Below, in pieces: positions 47,221-55,538 of a stretch of 64,000 nt of DNA (the first letter of the stretch is position 1; each line of letters begins with the position of its first letter). Below the pieces are notes generated by a model, which was given only the letters and a program-made list of their open reading frames with translations, had not been told where the DNA came from and did not search any database. Origin of the DNA: GM7GCV1 sp965221105 (GTDB lineage: Bacteria; Pseudomonadota; Gammaproteobacteria; Pseudomonadales; GM7GCV1). The stretch spans positions 1,550,001 through 1,614,000 of the forward strand of contig OZ244871.1 in the NCBI GenBank assembly GCA_965221105.1, written 5' to 3'. The position numbers were made by a program, and so were the translations under genes.

Positions 47221-47265
47221 AACATCTTGGTTGGCAACATTTTAGTTGGCAACATTTTAGTTGGC
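47221..47265 (-). repeat. Three tandem 15-bp copies just upstream of the AAA ATPase gene
   Basis: Copies at 47221-47235, 47236-47250 and 47251-47265, the last two identical (AACATTTTAGTTGGC). Read on the minus strand each contains an ATG in the gene's frame, giving M-P-T-K-like repeats, but the ribosome binding site points to the later ATG, so the repeats are probably untranslated leader. Confidence 0.85.
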
Positions 47266-47339
47266 AAGTGTCAGTCAGCATGGCCGCGGATTAGCGCAGA
47301 TTGCTCTGGCTACTGCTGATCCAGTCCTCAGTCAGATAG

Positions 47340-47525
47340 TGATCTTGTTTTTTGCTGAACCCCGCCAGCATCTCCATGTTGGAGAATTGCGGGAGGGTTT
47401 CGAGGAGAACAATCTACCGTTCAGGGCAGACTTATGTGTCTGGGACGATATTCCGGATTCGTAAGAATGTTCGTGAGCAACATATTGAGTTAATGCCGGA
47501 TCCTGAGGAATGTCCAACTCGATTG
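47340..47525 (+). pseudogene. Truncated, frameshifted MNT-type nucleotidyltransferase
   Basis: The plus strand reads L-R-E-G-F-E-E-N-N-L-P-F-R-A-D-L, then D-D-I-P-D-S and after a frame change R-K-N-V-R-E-Q-H-I-E-L. This is the C-terminal region of minimal nucleotidyltransferases of the MNT/HEPN type (family pattern L-x-E-x-x-E-E-S-D-L-P-F-R-V-D). The catalytic GSxxxG and DxD part is missing, so it is a dead remnant. An apparently complete relative lies at 60305-60637. Confidence 0.55.
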
Positions 47526-47615
47526 GTGAAGCTCAGCCCGTTGCACGAGTAGAAGAGATTTCCAGAAAATTACAGGGTGACACGTGAATGCTCAACCAGG
47601 TATGGAATATTCAGA

Positions 47616-48518
47616 TCAGGAAGTGAACTGTGTGCGCAGCCATTCCCTGGCCTGCCCCCCAGGTGCCGTTCCTGTAAGTCTGGTGGCAAGGTCCGAAGCC
47701 TCAAGCAATATGGCGGCATCAATGCCAGTTTCCATTCCCATCTGCTCCAGCATCACCATGACGTCTTCTGTCGCTACATTGCCACTGGCACCGGGAGCGA
47801 AAGGACAGCCGCCGAGGCCGCCAATGGAACTGTCAAACCAGCGGATGCCTGTCTGCACGGCGGCATAGACATTGGCCAGAGCCATTGCTCTGGTGTCGTG
47901 GAAATGACAGCCAAACATATCTGGGCCATGGGATTTGGTCAAGGGTGTGAGTAAGTCAGCGACTTGGGCTGGGTTTGCTGCACCGATGGTGTCGGCGAGC
48001 ACCAGGCGATGAATGTCCGACACGAGAAAGCGTGCAGCGATGTCGCGCACGACGGCCGAATCCACTGCGCCTTCAAATGGGCAGCCGAAGCTGACCGCGA
48101 CGATAACGATGACTTCAATGTCGTCGGCGCGGGCGAGTTCGATGATCTTCAAGGCGGAGTGCTCGGCTTCGGCCATGCTCATGCTGACATTGCGCCCGGC
48201 CATGGTTTCGCTGGCGTAGATGACCATGGTGACCGAAGCGGCACCGGCCTCCCGGGCGAGTTCATAGCCTTTCAGGTTCGGGATGAGAAAGCTGTATTGC
48301 GCAGATGTCTGCTGCCTGAGTGAGTGCAGCAACACATCAGTATCTGCCATTGCAGGAACAGCTTTCGGCGATACGAAACTACCGGCCTCAATGCGCGATA
48401 TGCCCGCTTTTTCAATCGCCCTGATCAACTGCACCCGCTCGGCAACCGGCAAAATGCGGCTCTGGCTTTGCAGTCCGTCGCGCGGGCCGACTTCATTGAT
48501 GATCACCTGCTCGGACAT
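47616..48518 (-). CDS. Hydroxymethylglutaryl-CoA lyase family enzyme
   Basis: A 300-residue DRE-TIM barrel lyase: N-E-V-G-P-R-D-G-L-Q-S at the N-terminus, A-D-T-I-G-A-A in the middle, H-F-H-D-T-R, and S-I-G-G-L-G-G-C-P-F-A-P-G with the catalytic Cys, then G-N-V-A-T-E-D. The family cleaves 3-hydroxy-3-methylglutaryl-CoA or related 3-hydroxyacyl-CoA into acetyl-CoA and a keto product. Its start overlaps the stop of the CoA-transferase by one base. In this cluster the true substrate may be another 3-hydroxy dicarboxylyl-CoA made by the transferase, which is inference. Confidence 0.92.
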   Translation of the reverse strand: MSEQVIINEVGPRDGLQSQSRILPVAERVQLIRAIEKAGISRIEAGSFVSPKAVPAMADTDVLLHSLRQQTSAQYSFLIPNLKGYELAREAGAASVTMVIYASETMAGRNVSMSMAEAEHSALKIIELARADDIEVIVIVAVSFGCPFEGAVDSAVVRDIAARFLVSDIHRLVLADTIGAANPAQVADLLTPLTKSHGPDMFGCHFHDTRAMALANVYAAVQTGIRWFDSSIGGLGGCPFAPGASGNVATEDVMVMLEQMGMETGIDAAILLEASDLATRLTGTAPGGQAREWLRTQFTS

Positions 48519-49717
48519 CAGCCGATCACTCCCTGTTCGCGCAGTCTTCCAGCCTCAGCGGAATTGATATTCAGGCAGTCCCGCAGCACCTCATCGGTAT
48601 GTTGTCCGAGCGCCGGTGCGGCTGTGTAATCACTGGTCGCCGTGCGCGACAGCTTGATCGGATTGCCAGGCCCTCGGGTACTCATGCCGTCCGGATGCCG
48701 GAGTTCGACAATCATGTCCCGATGCAGGACCTGCGGGTCGGACAGGGCCTGCTCGAAACTGTTGACGGGCGCACTGGGAATGCGTTGCTCCTCCAGACGA
48801 CGCAGCCAGTTGGCACAGGTATCGCCCGATAAAACCTCATTGATGCGGTCTGTTATATATTCCCGGTCACGCCAACGCCCTGGCTGGGTGTCGTAGTCGG
48901 GTTTGTCGAGTTCAGGGCAATTGAGCACCTGCTTCAGGTTCTGCCAGAAATTGTCTGTGATGACAGCGATAACGATGAACCCATCGGCGCACCCGAAAGT
49001 GTCGTAGGGCACATGCACGAAATGAGAATTGCCGATGGGGTAGGGGTTTTCGCCCGACAGAAAATACATCGTCGCCATGTAATTGAGCAGCGATATCTGG
49101 CAATCGAGCATGGATATGTCGACCTCCTGACCGCGGCCGCTGCGGTCGCGTTCGTGCAATGCAGCGAGTACGCCCATCACCCCGAACATGCCACCGCCCA
49201 GATCGCCAATGGGAATCCCGGCACGAACGGGATGCTCCCGGTCTGGCCCGGTGATCGACATACCGCCACCAGTGGCCTGGGCAACCTGATCAAAAGCCGG
49301 GCGCCTGCTGCTGGGGCCGCTGGCACCGAAGCCCGTAACGGTGCAGGCAATGATGCGCGGATTGACGTCGGCCAGGCTGGCGTAGTCTATGCCGAGCCGC
49401 TCTGGAACTCCTGCACCGAAATTGCTGATGACGACATCAGATACTGCCACCAGCCCGTAAAAAAGCTCCAGTCCGCGCTCGTTCTTCAGATCGATGGCAA
49501 TACTCTTCTTGTTGCGGTTGAGAGTAATGAAATAGGCTCCCATACCCTGCAGAGAGTATCTCGGGTCGTTCGCCAGCAACTTGCGTGTGCCTTCGCCATC
49601 CGGTGGCTCAACCTTGATCGTCTCCGCCCCAAGATCAGCCAGAATCATGCTGGCGTAAGGCCCGGACAGCATGTGAGTGAGATCGAGTATGCGGATTCCT
49701 TCGAGCGCTGCGGGCAT
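48518..49717 (-). CDS. CaiB/BaiF family CoA-transferase
   Basis: A 399-residue type III CoA-transferase with the N-terminal I-R-I-L-D-L-T-H-M-L-S-G-P-Y, K-V-E-P-P-x-G-E-G-T-R, L-N-R-N-K-K-S-I-A-I-D-L, and G-Q-E-V-D-I-S-M-L-D. The acidic catalytic residue lies in the F-D-Q-V-A-Q region. Such enzymes move CoA from a donor such as succinyl-CoA to a carboxylic acid. It is cotranscribed with the lyase and diverges from the isochorismatase operon. A palindrome at 49837-49850 lies in the shared promoter region. Confidence 0.93.
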   Translation of the reverse strand: MPAALEGIRILDLTHMLSGPYASMILADLGAETIKVEPPDGEGTRKLLANDPRYSLQGMGAYFITLNRNKKSIAIDLKNERGLELFYGLVAVSDVVISNFGAGVPERLGIDYASLADVNPRIIACTVTGFGASGPSSRRPAFDQVAQATGGGMSITGPDREHPVRAGIPIGDLGGGMFGVMGVLAALHERDRSGRGQEVDISMLDCQISLLNYMATMYFLSGENPYPIGNSHFVHVPYDTFGCADGFIVIAVITDNFWQNLKQVLNCPELDKPDYDTQPGRWRDREYITDRINEVLSGDTCANWLRRLEEQRIPSAPVNSFEQALSDPQVLHRDMIVELRHPDGMSTRGPGNPIKLSRTATSDYTAAPALGQHTDEVLRDCLNINSAEAGRLREQGVIG

Positions 49718-49836
49718 TTGACGTAACTCCCCAATGTGTGCAAATGTCTGAAACTTGCAGTCCGATGGTCGACCATGTCAGCCGTCTGAAGAGTTGCCCA
49801 GGGTTGTCCTGATCGGTCATTGTTTGTAATTCAGTT

Positions 49837-49850
49837 ATTATTGTAATAAT
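49837..49850. promoter_or_regulatory. Putative operator 1 (ATTATT-GT-AATAAT)
   Basis: A perfect 6-bp dyad with a 2-base spacer lies midway in the 218-base divergent intergenic region, followed by GTTATACC. The tail resembles that of operator 4 (TTTATACC). The UTRA-type GntR regulator at 61513 is the obvious candidate to bind here. Assignment is inference. Confidence 0.45.
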
Positions 49851-49935
49851 GTTATACCTTTAGGGCAAACTTCCGATCCGGTCTAGATCCGGTTGAGAAT
49901 TGCAGGACTTACACCAAGCTCTCAGGGGAGGTGAC

Positions 49936-50607
49936 ATGGAATCGACAGACCGGACAGCCAAGGAACTTTACCTGGAGACCAAGGCGAATCCGAAGCCACG
50001 TTTCGGCTTCGGCGACAAGGCGATACTGGTCAACGTGGATCTGCAAAAGGCCTACACCCGGCCCGACCTGTTCGCCACGGCCTATGAAACCGATCCCAGG
50101 CAAAAGGAATACGTTAATCGCCTCAGCACCGGTTTCCGCCGATTGGGCTGGCCGGTGGTATGGACCTATGTGGCCTATATGGAATCAGGCGAGGATTGTG
50201 GCATCTGGGGCACCCGAACCGACACACCCGATTCGTTGCAGAATATCAAGCACGGTTCCGTTCGCGCCGAGTTTGACGACCAGCTTGAGATCGATCGCGA
50301 ACGCGATGTCATCTATTGCAAGAACATGCCCTCGGCATTTTTCGAGACCCAGCTGCAATCTCTGTGCGTCTGGCATCAAGTTGATACCCTGGTGCTGACA
50401 GGCGGCTCTACCTCGGGCTGTATACGTGCGAGTGCGGTGGATTCCCTGTCGAGAGGGTACCGCACCATCGTTCCCGAGGAGTGCGTCGCCGATAAGCACG
50501 AGAGTGTGCATTTCGCCAACCTGATGGACCTCGCGCTCAAATATGCCGACGTGATTCCGGTTGCCGAAGTCATCACTTGGCTTGACGACCTGCCGGTAAA
50601 GAGTTGA
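49936..50607 (+). CDS. Isochorismatase-family cysteine hydrolase
   Basis: A 223-residue protein with the catalytic triad of the family: Asp35 in L-V-N-V-D-L-Q-K-A-Y, Lys129 in I-Y-C-K-N-M-P-S-A-F-F, and Cys162 in G-G-S-T-S-G-C-I-R-A-S, next to the expected cis-peptide region. Relatives include N-carbamoylsarcosine amidase, ureidoacrylate and maleamate amidohydrolases. The start at 49936 follows GGGGAGGTG. It is first in an operon with two PuuE-like hydrolases, which favours a C-N hydrolase step on a carbamoyl or amide intermediate. Confidence 0.88.
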   Translation: MESTDRTAKELYLETKANPKPRFGFGDKAILVNVDLQKAYTRPDLFATAYETDPRQKEYVNRLSTGFRRLGWPVVWTYVAYMESGEDCGIWGTRTDTPDSLQNIKHGSVRAEFDDQLEIDRERDVIYCKNMPSAFFETQLQSLCVWHQVDTLVLTGGSTSGCIRASAVDSLSRGYRTIVPEECVADKHESVHFANLMDLALKYADVIPVAEVITWLDDLPVKS

Positions 50608-50631
50608 AGCAGACCGCAGAGCACCCTGACC

Positions 50632-51576
50632 ATGAAATCCGACCTGGGACTGTACGACTACTGGCCCTATCAGGACCGCCCCCGAATTGTCTGGCCGGGC
50701 GGAGCCAGGCTCGCTTTTTGGGTGGCACCAAATATCGAATTCTACGAAATCGACCCTCCGACCAATCCTTACCGCACGCCGTGGCCGCGTCCGTATCCTG
50801 ATGTGGGTGGCTATTCAATCCGTGATTACGGCAATCGCGTCGGTCACGAGCGGCAGATGCGACTGCTTGAACGTCTTGGCATCCGCGGTTCGGTCTCATT
50901 GTCAGCGGCGTTATGTGAGCACCATCCCGAGATTATCGAAGCCTGTGCGGGTCTCGACTGGGAGTTCTTCAGCCACGGAATCTACAACACCCGCTATACC
51001 TATGGTATGTCAGAGGATCAGGAACGCGAAATGATCCTTGATGCCATGGACACCATCGAAAGGCATACCGGCAAACGTCCGGCAGGCTATCTTGCACCTG
51101 CGCTCTCGCATTCCGAACATACCATGGATGTGTTTGCCGAAGCCGGCGGCATCTATACCTGCGACCTGTTCCATGACGATCAACCGACCCCGGTGCGGGT
51201 TCGTGGCAATCAGCGCTTCATTTCGATCCCCTATTCGCTCGAGATGAATGACACCATCGCCTATGTGGTCAATCGCATTGAGCCGCGGCGGTACGGCAGC
51301 ATGCTGCGCGACAATTTTGACCGCCTGTATGCAGAGGGCGAGACCAGCGGCACGGTGATGTGCGTTCCAACGCACAATTACCAGGTGAGTTGCCCGCATC
51401 GCCTCCACGCTCTAGAATCGGCACTTGAGTACATTACAGGGCATGCAGATGTCTGGGTAACCACAGGACGGGAGATCGCCGAGTATTTTCTGGATCAGTA
51501 CTATGATGTCGTTCTTGATGACATCCTCCGCACGGAGGAAAGCGCAGCGGAATTCACCGGAGCGGCACACAGATGA
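50632..51576 (+). CDS. Polysaccharide-deacetylase-fold hydrolase, PuuE-like, first copy
   Basis: A 314-residue NodB-like barrel protein: W-P-G-G-A-R-L-A-F-W near residue 25, R-D-Y-G-N-R-V-G, H-G-I-Y-N-T-R, G-Y-L-A-P-A-L and a late C-V-P-T-H-N-Y. It lacks the usual NodB metal-binding D-D of peptidoglycan or chitin deacetylases and instead resembles the allantoinase PuuE group, which opens cyclic amides. The gene lies 24 bases after the isochorismatase-family gene and overlaps the next by four bases. A cyclic ureide or imide is a likely substrate type, by analogy. Confidence 0.85.
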   Translation: MKSDLGLYDYWPYQDRPRIVWPGGARLAFWVAPNIEFYEIDPPTNPYRTPWPRPYPDVGGYSIRDYGNRVGHERQMRLLERLGIRGSVSLSAALCEHHPEIIEACAGLDWEFFSHGIYNTRYTYGMSEDQEREMILDAMDTIERHTGKRPAGYLAPALSHSEHTMDVFAEAGGIYTCDLFHDDQPTPVRVRGNQRFISIPYSLEMNDTIAYVVNRIEPRRYGSMLRDNFDRLYAEGETSGTVMCVPTHNYQVSCPHRLHALESALEYITGHADVWVTTGREIAEYFLDQYYDVVLDDILRTEESAAEFTGAAHR

Positions 51577-52490
51577 CTCTTGATCCGGAATTTCTGCAGT
51601 ATCGGTATCGAGGTCCCGGCATGGACCATGACCGCTATGAGTGGTCGCAGTTGCACCAGCGCAAGCGGGTGGAATGGCCGGGAGGAGCGCGGCTGGCCCT
51701 CTGGATCAATGTCTGTGTACAGTTTTTTCCGCTGAACCAGAGCAGTGTACCTTTTGCTGTGCCCGGGGGTATGAGCATGCCATACCCCGACCTGCGCCAC
51801 TTCAGCTTGCGCGATTACGGCAACCGGGTCGGTATTTTTCGTCTGCTTGATGCCTTCGACCGCTTCGGATTACGACCAAGTTTTTCTGTCAACGGTGCCA
51901 TGGTCGAGCGTGCTCCCCGGCTGATCTCGGTGCTGCGCGACCGCAAAAGCGAGATTCTGGCACACGGCTGGGACATGGACAGCCTGCACCACGGCGGCCT
52001 TGCACCCGAGGAGGAGACGGAGCTGATCAAGCGCAGCCTCGACAGCCTGAACAGGGCATTTGGCACGGAAGTCAGCGGCTGGCTCAGTCCGGCGCGCAAC
52101 GAAAGTCCGCTGACCCCCGACCTGCTCGCGGAGCAGGGAATTCTCTGGTTCGCCGATTGGGTCAATGACGACATGCCTTATCAGTTTCACACCCGGTTCG
52201 GGGATCTGTGGGCAATGCCCCTGTCGAACGAGCTCGAAGACCGCTTCATCCTCATGCAGAATCTGCATTCGGAAGAATCCTGGCAGAATCAGGTCTGCGA
52301 TGCATGCGATTTCCTGTTGGGGGAGGCGGAGGCTGCCGGTGGGCGAATTCTCTCGCTGAACCTGCATCCCTGGCTGATGGGCCAGCCGCATCGAATCGGA
52401 CGGCTGGAAACGACCCTGGACTACCTCACATCCCGTCCCGGCGTCTGGCCCGCAGCGCCGGGAGAGATCCTGGATATTTGCGCTCGCTGA
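51573..52490 (+). CDS. Polysaccharide-deacetylase-fold hydrolase, PuuE-like, second copy
   Basis: A 305-residue paralogue of the preceding product: W-P-G-G-A-R-L-A-L-W, R-D-Y-G-N-R-V-G, H-G-W-D-M-D-S, G-W-L-S-P-A-R-N-E and L-N-L-H-P-W-L-M-G-Q-P-H-R. It starts with ATGA overlapping the first copy. Side-by-side paralogues suggest a heteromer or two substrates. It is the last gene of the operon; a 37-base hairpin region and then foreign DNA follow. Confidence 0.85.
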   Translation: MTLDPEFLQYRYRGPGMDHDRYEWSQLHQRKRVEWPGGARLALWINVCVQFFPLNQSSVPFAVPGGMSMPYPDLRHFSLRDYGNRVGIFRLLDAFDRFGLRPSFSVNGAMVERAPRLISVLRDRKSEILAHGWDMDSLHHGGLAPEEETELIKRSLDSLNRAFGTEVSGWLSPARNESPLTPDLLAEQGILWFADWVNDDMPYQFHTRFGDLWAMPLSNELEDRFILMQNLHSEESWQNQVCDACDFLLGEAEAAGGRILSLNLHPWLMGQPHRIGRLETTLDYLTSRPGVWPAAPGEILDICAR

Positions 52491-52511
52491 GAGGTCGCGG
52501 ATAGACCGGAA

Positions 52512-52548
52512 AATTACGAACAACGCGATATCCGGTTTCGTCGTAATT
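52512..52548. other. Inverted repeat downstream of the deacetylase operon
   Basis: AATTACGA (52512-52519) pairs perfectly with TCGTAATT (52541-52548) across a 21-base loop. No U tract follows, so it is not a typical intrinsic terminator. It lies close to the junction with foreign DNA. The rest of 52549-52749 shows no gene. Confidence 0.4.
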
Positions 52549-52749
52549 ACTCCCTAATCATCAATTGTTGCCAACAGGACGCCCGGGGCGGCGCACTGTC
52601 CGGATCACCCAGTGGTAAGAGCCCACAACGGAATACGTTTTATTGTAGGAAGACGGAAACCGCTGCTTGGTTACACTATTCGAGGGTCTACCGCATAATG
52701 GCCCGACAAACAAAAAAAACACGCTCACTCAACACATGTTGGTTCACAG

Positions 52750-52914
52750 ATGCAGTTTGACAGGACAAAAAAATTGATTCTCGGCCCGGATATAGGCACT
52801 GCCTCAGTTGGCTGGTGCTTAATTGACAACAAACCTGCACCCACAACGATCATTGATCTATCAAGTGGACACACTGAACACCGTACGCGATTCAGTGTTC
52901 ACTGCCCGCCATGA
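52750..52914 (+). pseudogene. Truncated Cas9: N-terminal RuvC-I segment only
   Basis: This 54-codon frame starts with ATG at 52750. Residues 9-24 read L-I-L-G-P-D-I-G-T-A-S-V-G-W-C-L and continue to I-I-D-L, matching the RuvC-I start of Cas9, especially the type II-C form (Neisseria Cas9 has I-L-G-L-D-I-G-I-A-S-V-G-W, then L-I-D-L). The nuclease Asp is kept, and Pro replaces the usual Leu before it. After residue 37 (base 52860) the match stops abruptly, where the neighbouring transposon sequence begins. No other Cas9 part, cas1, cas2 or repeat array is visible nearby. It is a relic of a lost type II system. Confidence 0.8.
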
Positions 52915-53817
52915 AGATCGGGCTTCGCCAGTTTGGCGACGAGACAGTTCACTGGTTCAGGCAGGCCGCGGTGTCGGGTGAGCTGACGCGCTCCGGGTTG
53001 GCCCGGGAGCTGTGTGAGCGCACGGACTGGCGCACCCAGCGCGGTGATCTGTGCCTGGCGCAGGCCCGCACGGTGGTGCCACAGCTGGCTGCGAGGCTCA
53101 ACATCCCCCTGCCGGCACCTGTGAAGTCTGTCCCGCACCCCCGCCGCCACCCACCCTGTGCGCCGATGGCTGACTGTGCGTGCGACCTGGAGGCATTGGG
53201 TGTGGTCTCGGTTGAGCCGGTGCTGGGCACCCAGACCCCTGACTGGCAGGCCATGATGCACACCTGGCATCCACAGGGGGCACCCAGGCTGCCGGGCGGG
53301 GCTCTGAAGTACTGGGTGGTGAGCGAGCACGCCGGGCGCCTGGGTGGTCTGTCCTTTCATGCGGCCAGCTGGCATGAGCAGGCCCGGGATGACTTCATTG
53401 GCTGGTCAGCACGGGCGCGGGTTCACAACCTGCATCGGGTAATCAACAACGCCCGGTGTCTGATCCTGCCCCAGGTGCGTGTCCACGGCCTGGCGCGTGT
53501 TCGATCTGCAGCGGCGTGCCACGCACGAACCCGACACGCCCGCTCGGGAGGTCGTCGAACCTGAGGAGATCGCCACCTGTCAGCTGCTGCTGCACGATCT
53601 GTACCCGAAGATGCCGATCAGGGCACCACCTGATCTGAGCATCCGAGAGTATGTGGTGAACCTGGGCAGGCTGGCCGGCTTTCAGCCAAGCACACGACAG
53701 CCGATTCCCGGAACCAAGCTCCTCTGGCTCGGCACCACCGAGGTCATGGCTGGCATACGGACACTCAGGGCGCTCACAGCCGGAAAAATCACTGTAGAGG
53801 ACTGGGACTCTGGATGA
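52861..53817 (+). mobile_element. Internally deleted IS4-like element with DUF4338 (DruA-like) N-terminal part
   Basis: An opening of 52911-53500 encodes a DUF4338-type segment: L-A-R-E-L-C-E-R-T-D-W-R, L-K-Y-W-V-V-S-E-H-A-G-R-L-G-G-L-S-F and I-G-W-S-A-R-A-R, followed by V-I-N-N-A-R-C-L-I-L-P. A second frame to 53817 is like the C-terminus of IS4-type transposases (I-A-T-C-Q-L-L-L-H-D-L-Y-P, then G-T-K-L-L-W-L-G). The catalytic middle is absent, so it looks like a deletion derivative. The left boundary is set by the end of Cas9 similarity; a TGAACAC/GTGTTCA dyad lies just inside. The right end is approximate. Confidence 0.6.
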
Positions 53818-54350
53818 TCACAACAACACTGCGTTATGTGTGGGGTGGTGATAGGCTTTTAATCTATTCTTGCCAACAGTTGTATTGATTTCTACAAGTT
53901 TCTGCATACCAAAATCGATACCCGGCCTCATCGTTGCCCATGCGGATGTCCGAATCCTGCAAACCACTACCTGGGGTACTCGGCCCAACCCCCTGCAAAC
54001 GCGTGATTGGCCTGTTTCCTAAGCGTTTACAACGACATGAGGCACCCGACACTTGCTGGAACGAACGGGTGCTGTGGAACATACAGCGGTAAAGCAATGC
54101 AGCTATACATGCCGACATCGAGGGCTTGCGCAATACGGGGTTCGAAATACTTTGAAAATCGCTGGTAGCGTTTCTTCAAGAGCGCACTCAAATGAGTGTG
54201 CGCCAATCTGTGTTCCCTGTTGGCGGCACTCAATTCGGGGCAATGTTTACAGAATCCCCGTGCATTTCGTCAGTTAACATACGAGAGGCCAACAACGAAC
54301 GATCAGCTGGTACAGGTAAGTTCGGAGTCACGTTGATCAGGGCTTAAAGG
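53818..54350. other. Intergenic region after the transposon remnant, no gene recognised
   Basis: Both strands have only short frames without family match. There are no tandem 24-40 base repeats, hence no CRISPR array. A 7-bp stem GCACCCG/CGGGTGC with a 17-base loop lies at about 54042-54072. Nothing resembles the missing part of Cas9. Confidence 0.4.
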
Positions 54351-54355
54351 TGTAG

Positions 54356-54382
54356 TTGTATACAATTTCGTATATGCATATA
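54356..54382. promoter_or_regulatory. Twin palindromes upstream of the XRE-ImmA/IrrE gene
   Basis: TTGTATACAA at 54356-54365 and TATATGCATATA at 54371-54382 are perfect palindromes whose centres are exactly 16 bases apart, about 55-75 bases before the GTG start. They are good candidates for autoregulation by the XRE domain, as is common in such modules. The surrounding sequence is AT-rich and promoter-like. Confidence 0.45.
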
Positions 54383-54431
54383 ATTTTTGCATTAATTAAT
54401 TCGCAATATTTCTGTGGATTTGGGAGGTAGC

Positions 54432-55538
54432 GTGGCAAAGGACATCATAGGCCATCGAATCAAAGCGCTGCGCCAGGTGCGGGGCCTGTCGCAGGACGAT
54501 CTGGCACAGCTGCTCGGATTCAACGACAGGCAGACTGTCTCGACAATCGAGACGGGGACGCGGCGGGTGACCGCGCAGGAGCTGCTGCTCGCTGCGGAGA
54601 AGCTTGGAGCGCCACTCGAGTACTTCACGGACCCCTTCCGTCTGGAGGGCGAAGCGCGGTTTTCGTGGCGGCAGACAGGAGTGCCTGTCGATCGGCTCAT
54701 CGAATACGAAAGCCGAGCAAGCAGCTGGATCGGAGCGTATCGCGCGCTGGCGACGCAGGTCGGCCGCGAGACGCGTCTGTTACGGCCTTCGCTGGGGTTG
54801 ACCCGGCGGTCCCGCTGCGAGGATGCGATTGAGGCGGGCGAGCGTTTCGCAGCGGAGTTCGAATTGGGCGAGGTCCCGGCCGAGCGGCTGAGTGACGTGA
54901 TGGAGGATGCGCTGGGCATCCTGGTGCTCATGGTCGACGCTGATGAGGGAATTTCCGGTGCGGCCTGTCGTTTGCCGGAACTGGATGCGGTACTGATTGC
55001 TCGTCACGAGATTGCGGGGAGGCGAAACTTCGATCTTGCCCACGAGCTGTTTCACGTGCTGACTTGGGAGGCGATGCCGCCCAACCATATGGAGGAAGCG
55101 TTGGAGACTGGCGGCGACCGGGTTGAGCAACTGGCCAACAACTTTGCAGCTGCGTTGCTGATGCCGTCTGAGGTAATGGCTCAGTTCGGCCCTTGGGGAA
55201 GTTTGGACGCGGGCGCTCTGGTGGCTCGGCTGAACAGGATCGCTCAGGAACTTGGGGTGACGTCGTCGGCGATGAGGTGGCGGCTCGTCACTTTGGGAGA
55301 GTTACCGGCAGCGAGGGCACGAGCAATCCCTGAGGCATCGCTGAAGAACAATGGTGGGCTGGCATTGGAGTCGGATGCGCCGACGCTATTCTCAAAGCCG
55401 TTTGCGGAAGTTCTTGAAATGGCGATGGAACAGGGTCGCGTGTCCACGCGACGGGCGGCGGGTCTGGTTGACGTGTCAGTTGACGAGTTGCCGGAGTTGC
55501 TGGCCGCGCATGGCATCAAACACGAAATTGAACTGTGA
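54432..55538 (+). CDS. XRE-family regulator fused to ImmA/IrrE metallopeptidase
   Basis: A 368-residue protein. Residues 5-55 form an XRE helix-turn-helix (R-G-L-S-Q-D-D-L-A-Q-L-L-G-F and T-V-S-T-I-E-T-G). The central part has the zinc peptidase motif H-E-L-F-H (His204, Glu205, His208) with the downstream acidic L-A-N-N-F-A-A-A-L-L-M-P. The start is GTG at 54432, four bases after GGGAGG. In such modules the peptidase antitoxin represses its operon and can be degraded or can cleave on stress. The last four bases overlap the start of a PIN gene, so the two form a toxin-antitoxin-like pair. Confidence 0.9.
   Translation: MAKDIIGHRIKALRQVRGLSQDDLAQLLGFNDRQTVSTIETGTRRVTAQELLLAAEKLGAPLEYFTDPFRLEGEARFSWRQTGVPVDRLIEYESRASSWIGAYRALATQVGRETRLLRPSLGLTRRSRCEDAIEAGERFAAEFELGEVPAERLSDVMEDALGILVLMVDADEGISGAACRLPELDAVLIARHEIAGRRNFDLAHELFHVLTWEAMPPNHMEEALETGGDRVEQLANNFAAALLMPSEVMAQFGPWGSLDAGALVARLNRIAQELGVTSSAMRWRLVTLGELPAARARAIPEASLKNNGGLALESDAPTLFSKPFAEVLEMAMEQGRVSTRRAAGLVDVSVDELPELLAAHGIKHEIEL

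Noticed and set aside
53818..54350. CRISPR array or tracrRNA next to the Cas9 remnant
   Set aside because: No direct repeats of suitable length or anti-repeat pairing could be seen; a weak hairpin alone is not enough.
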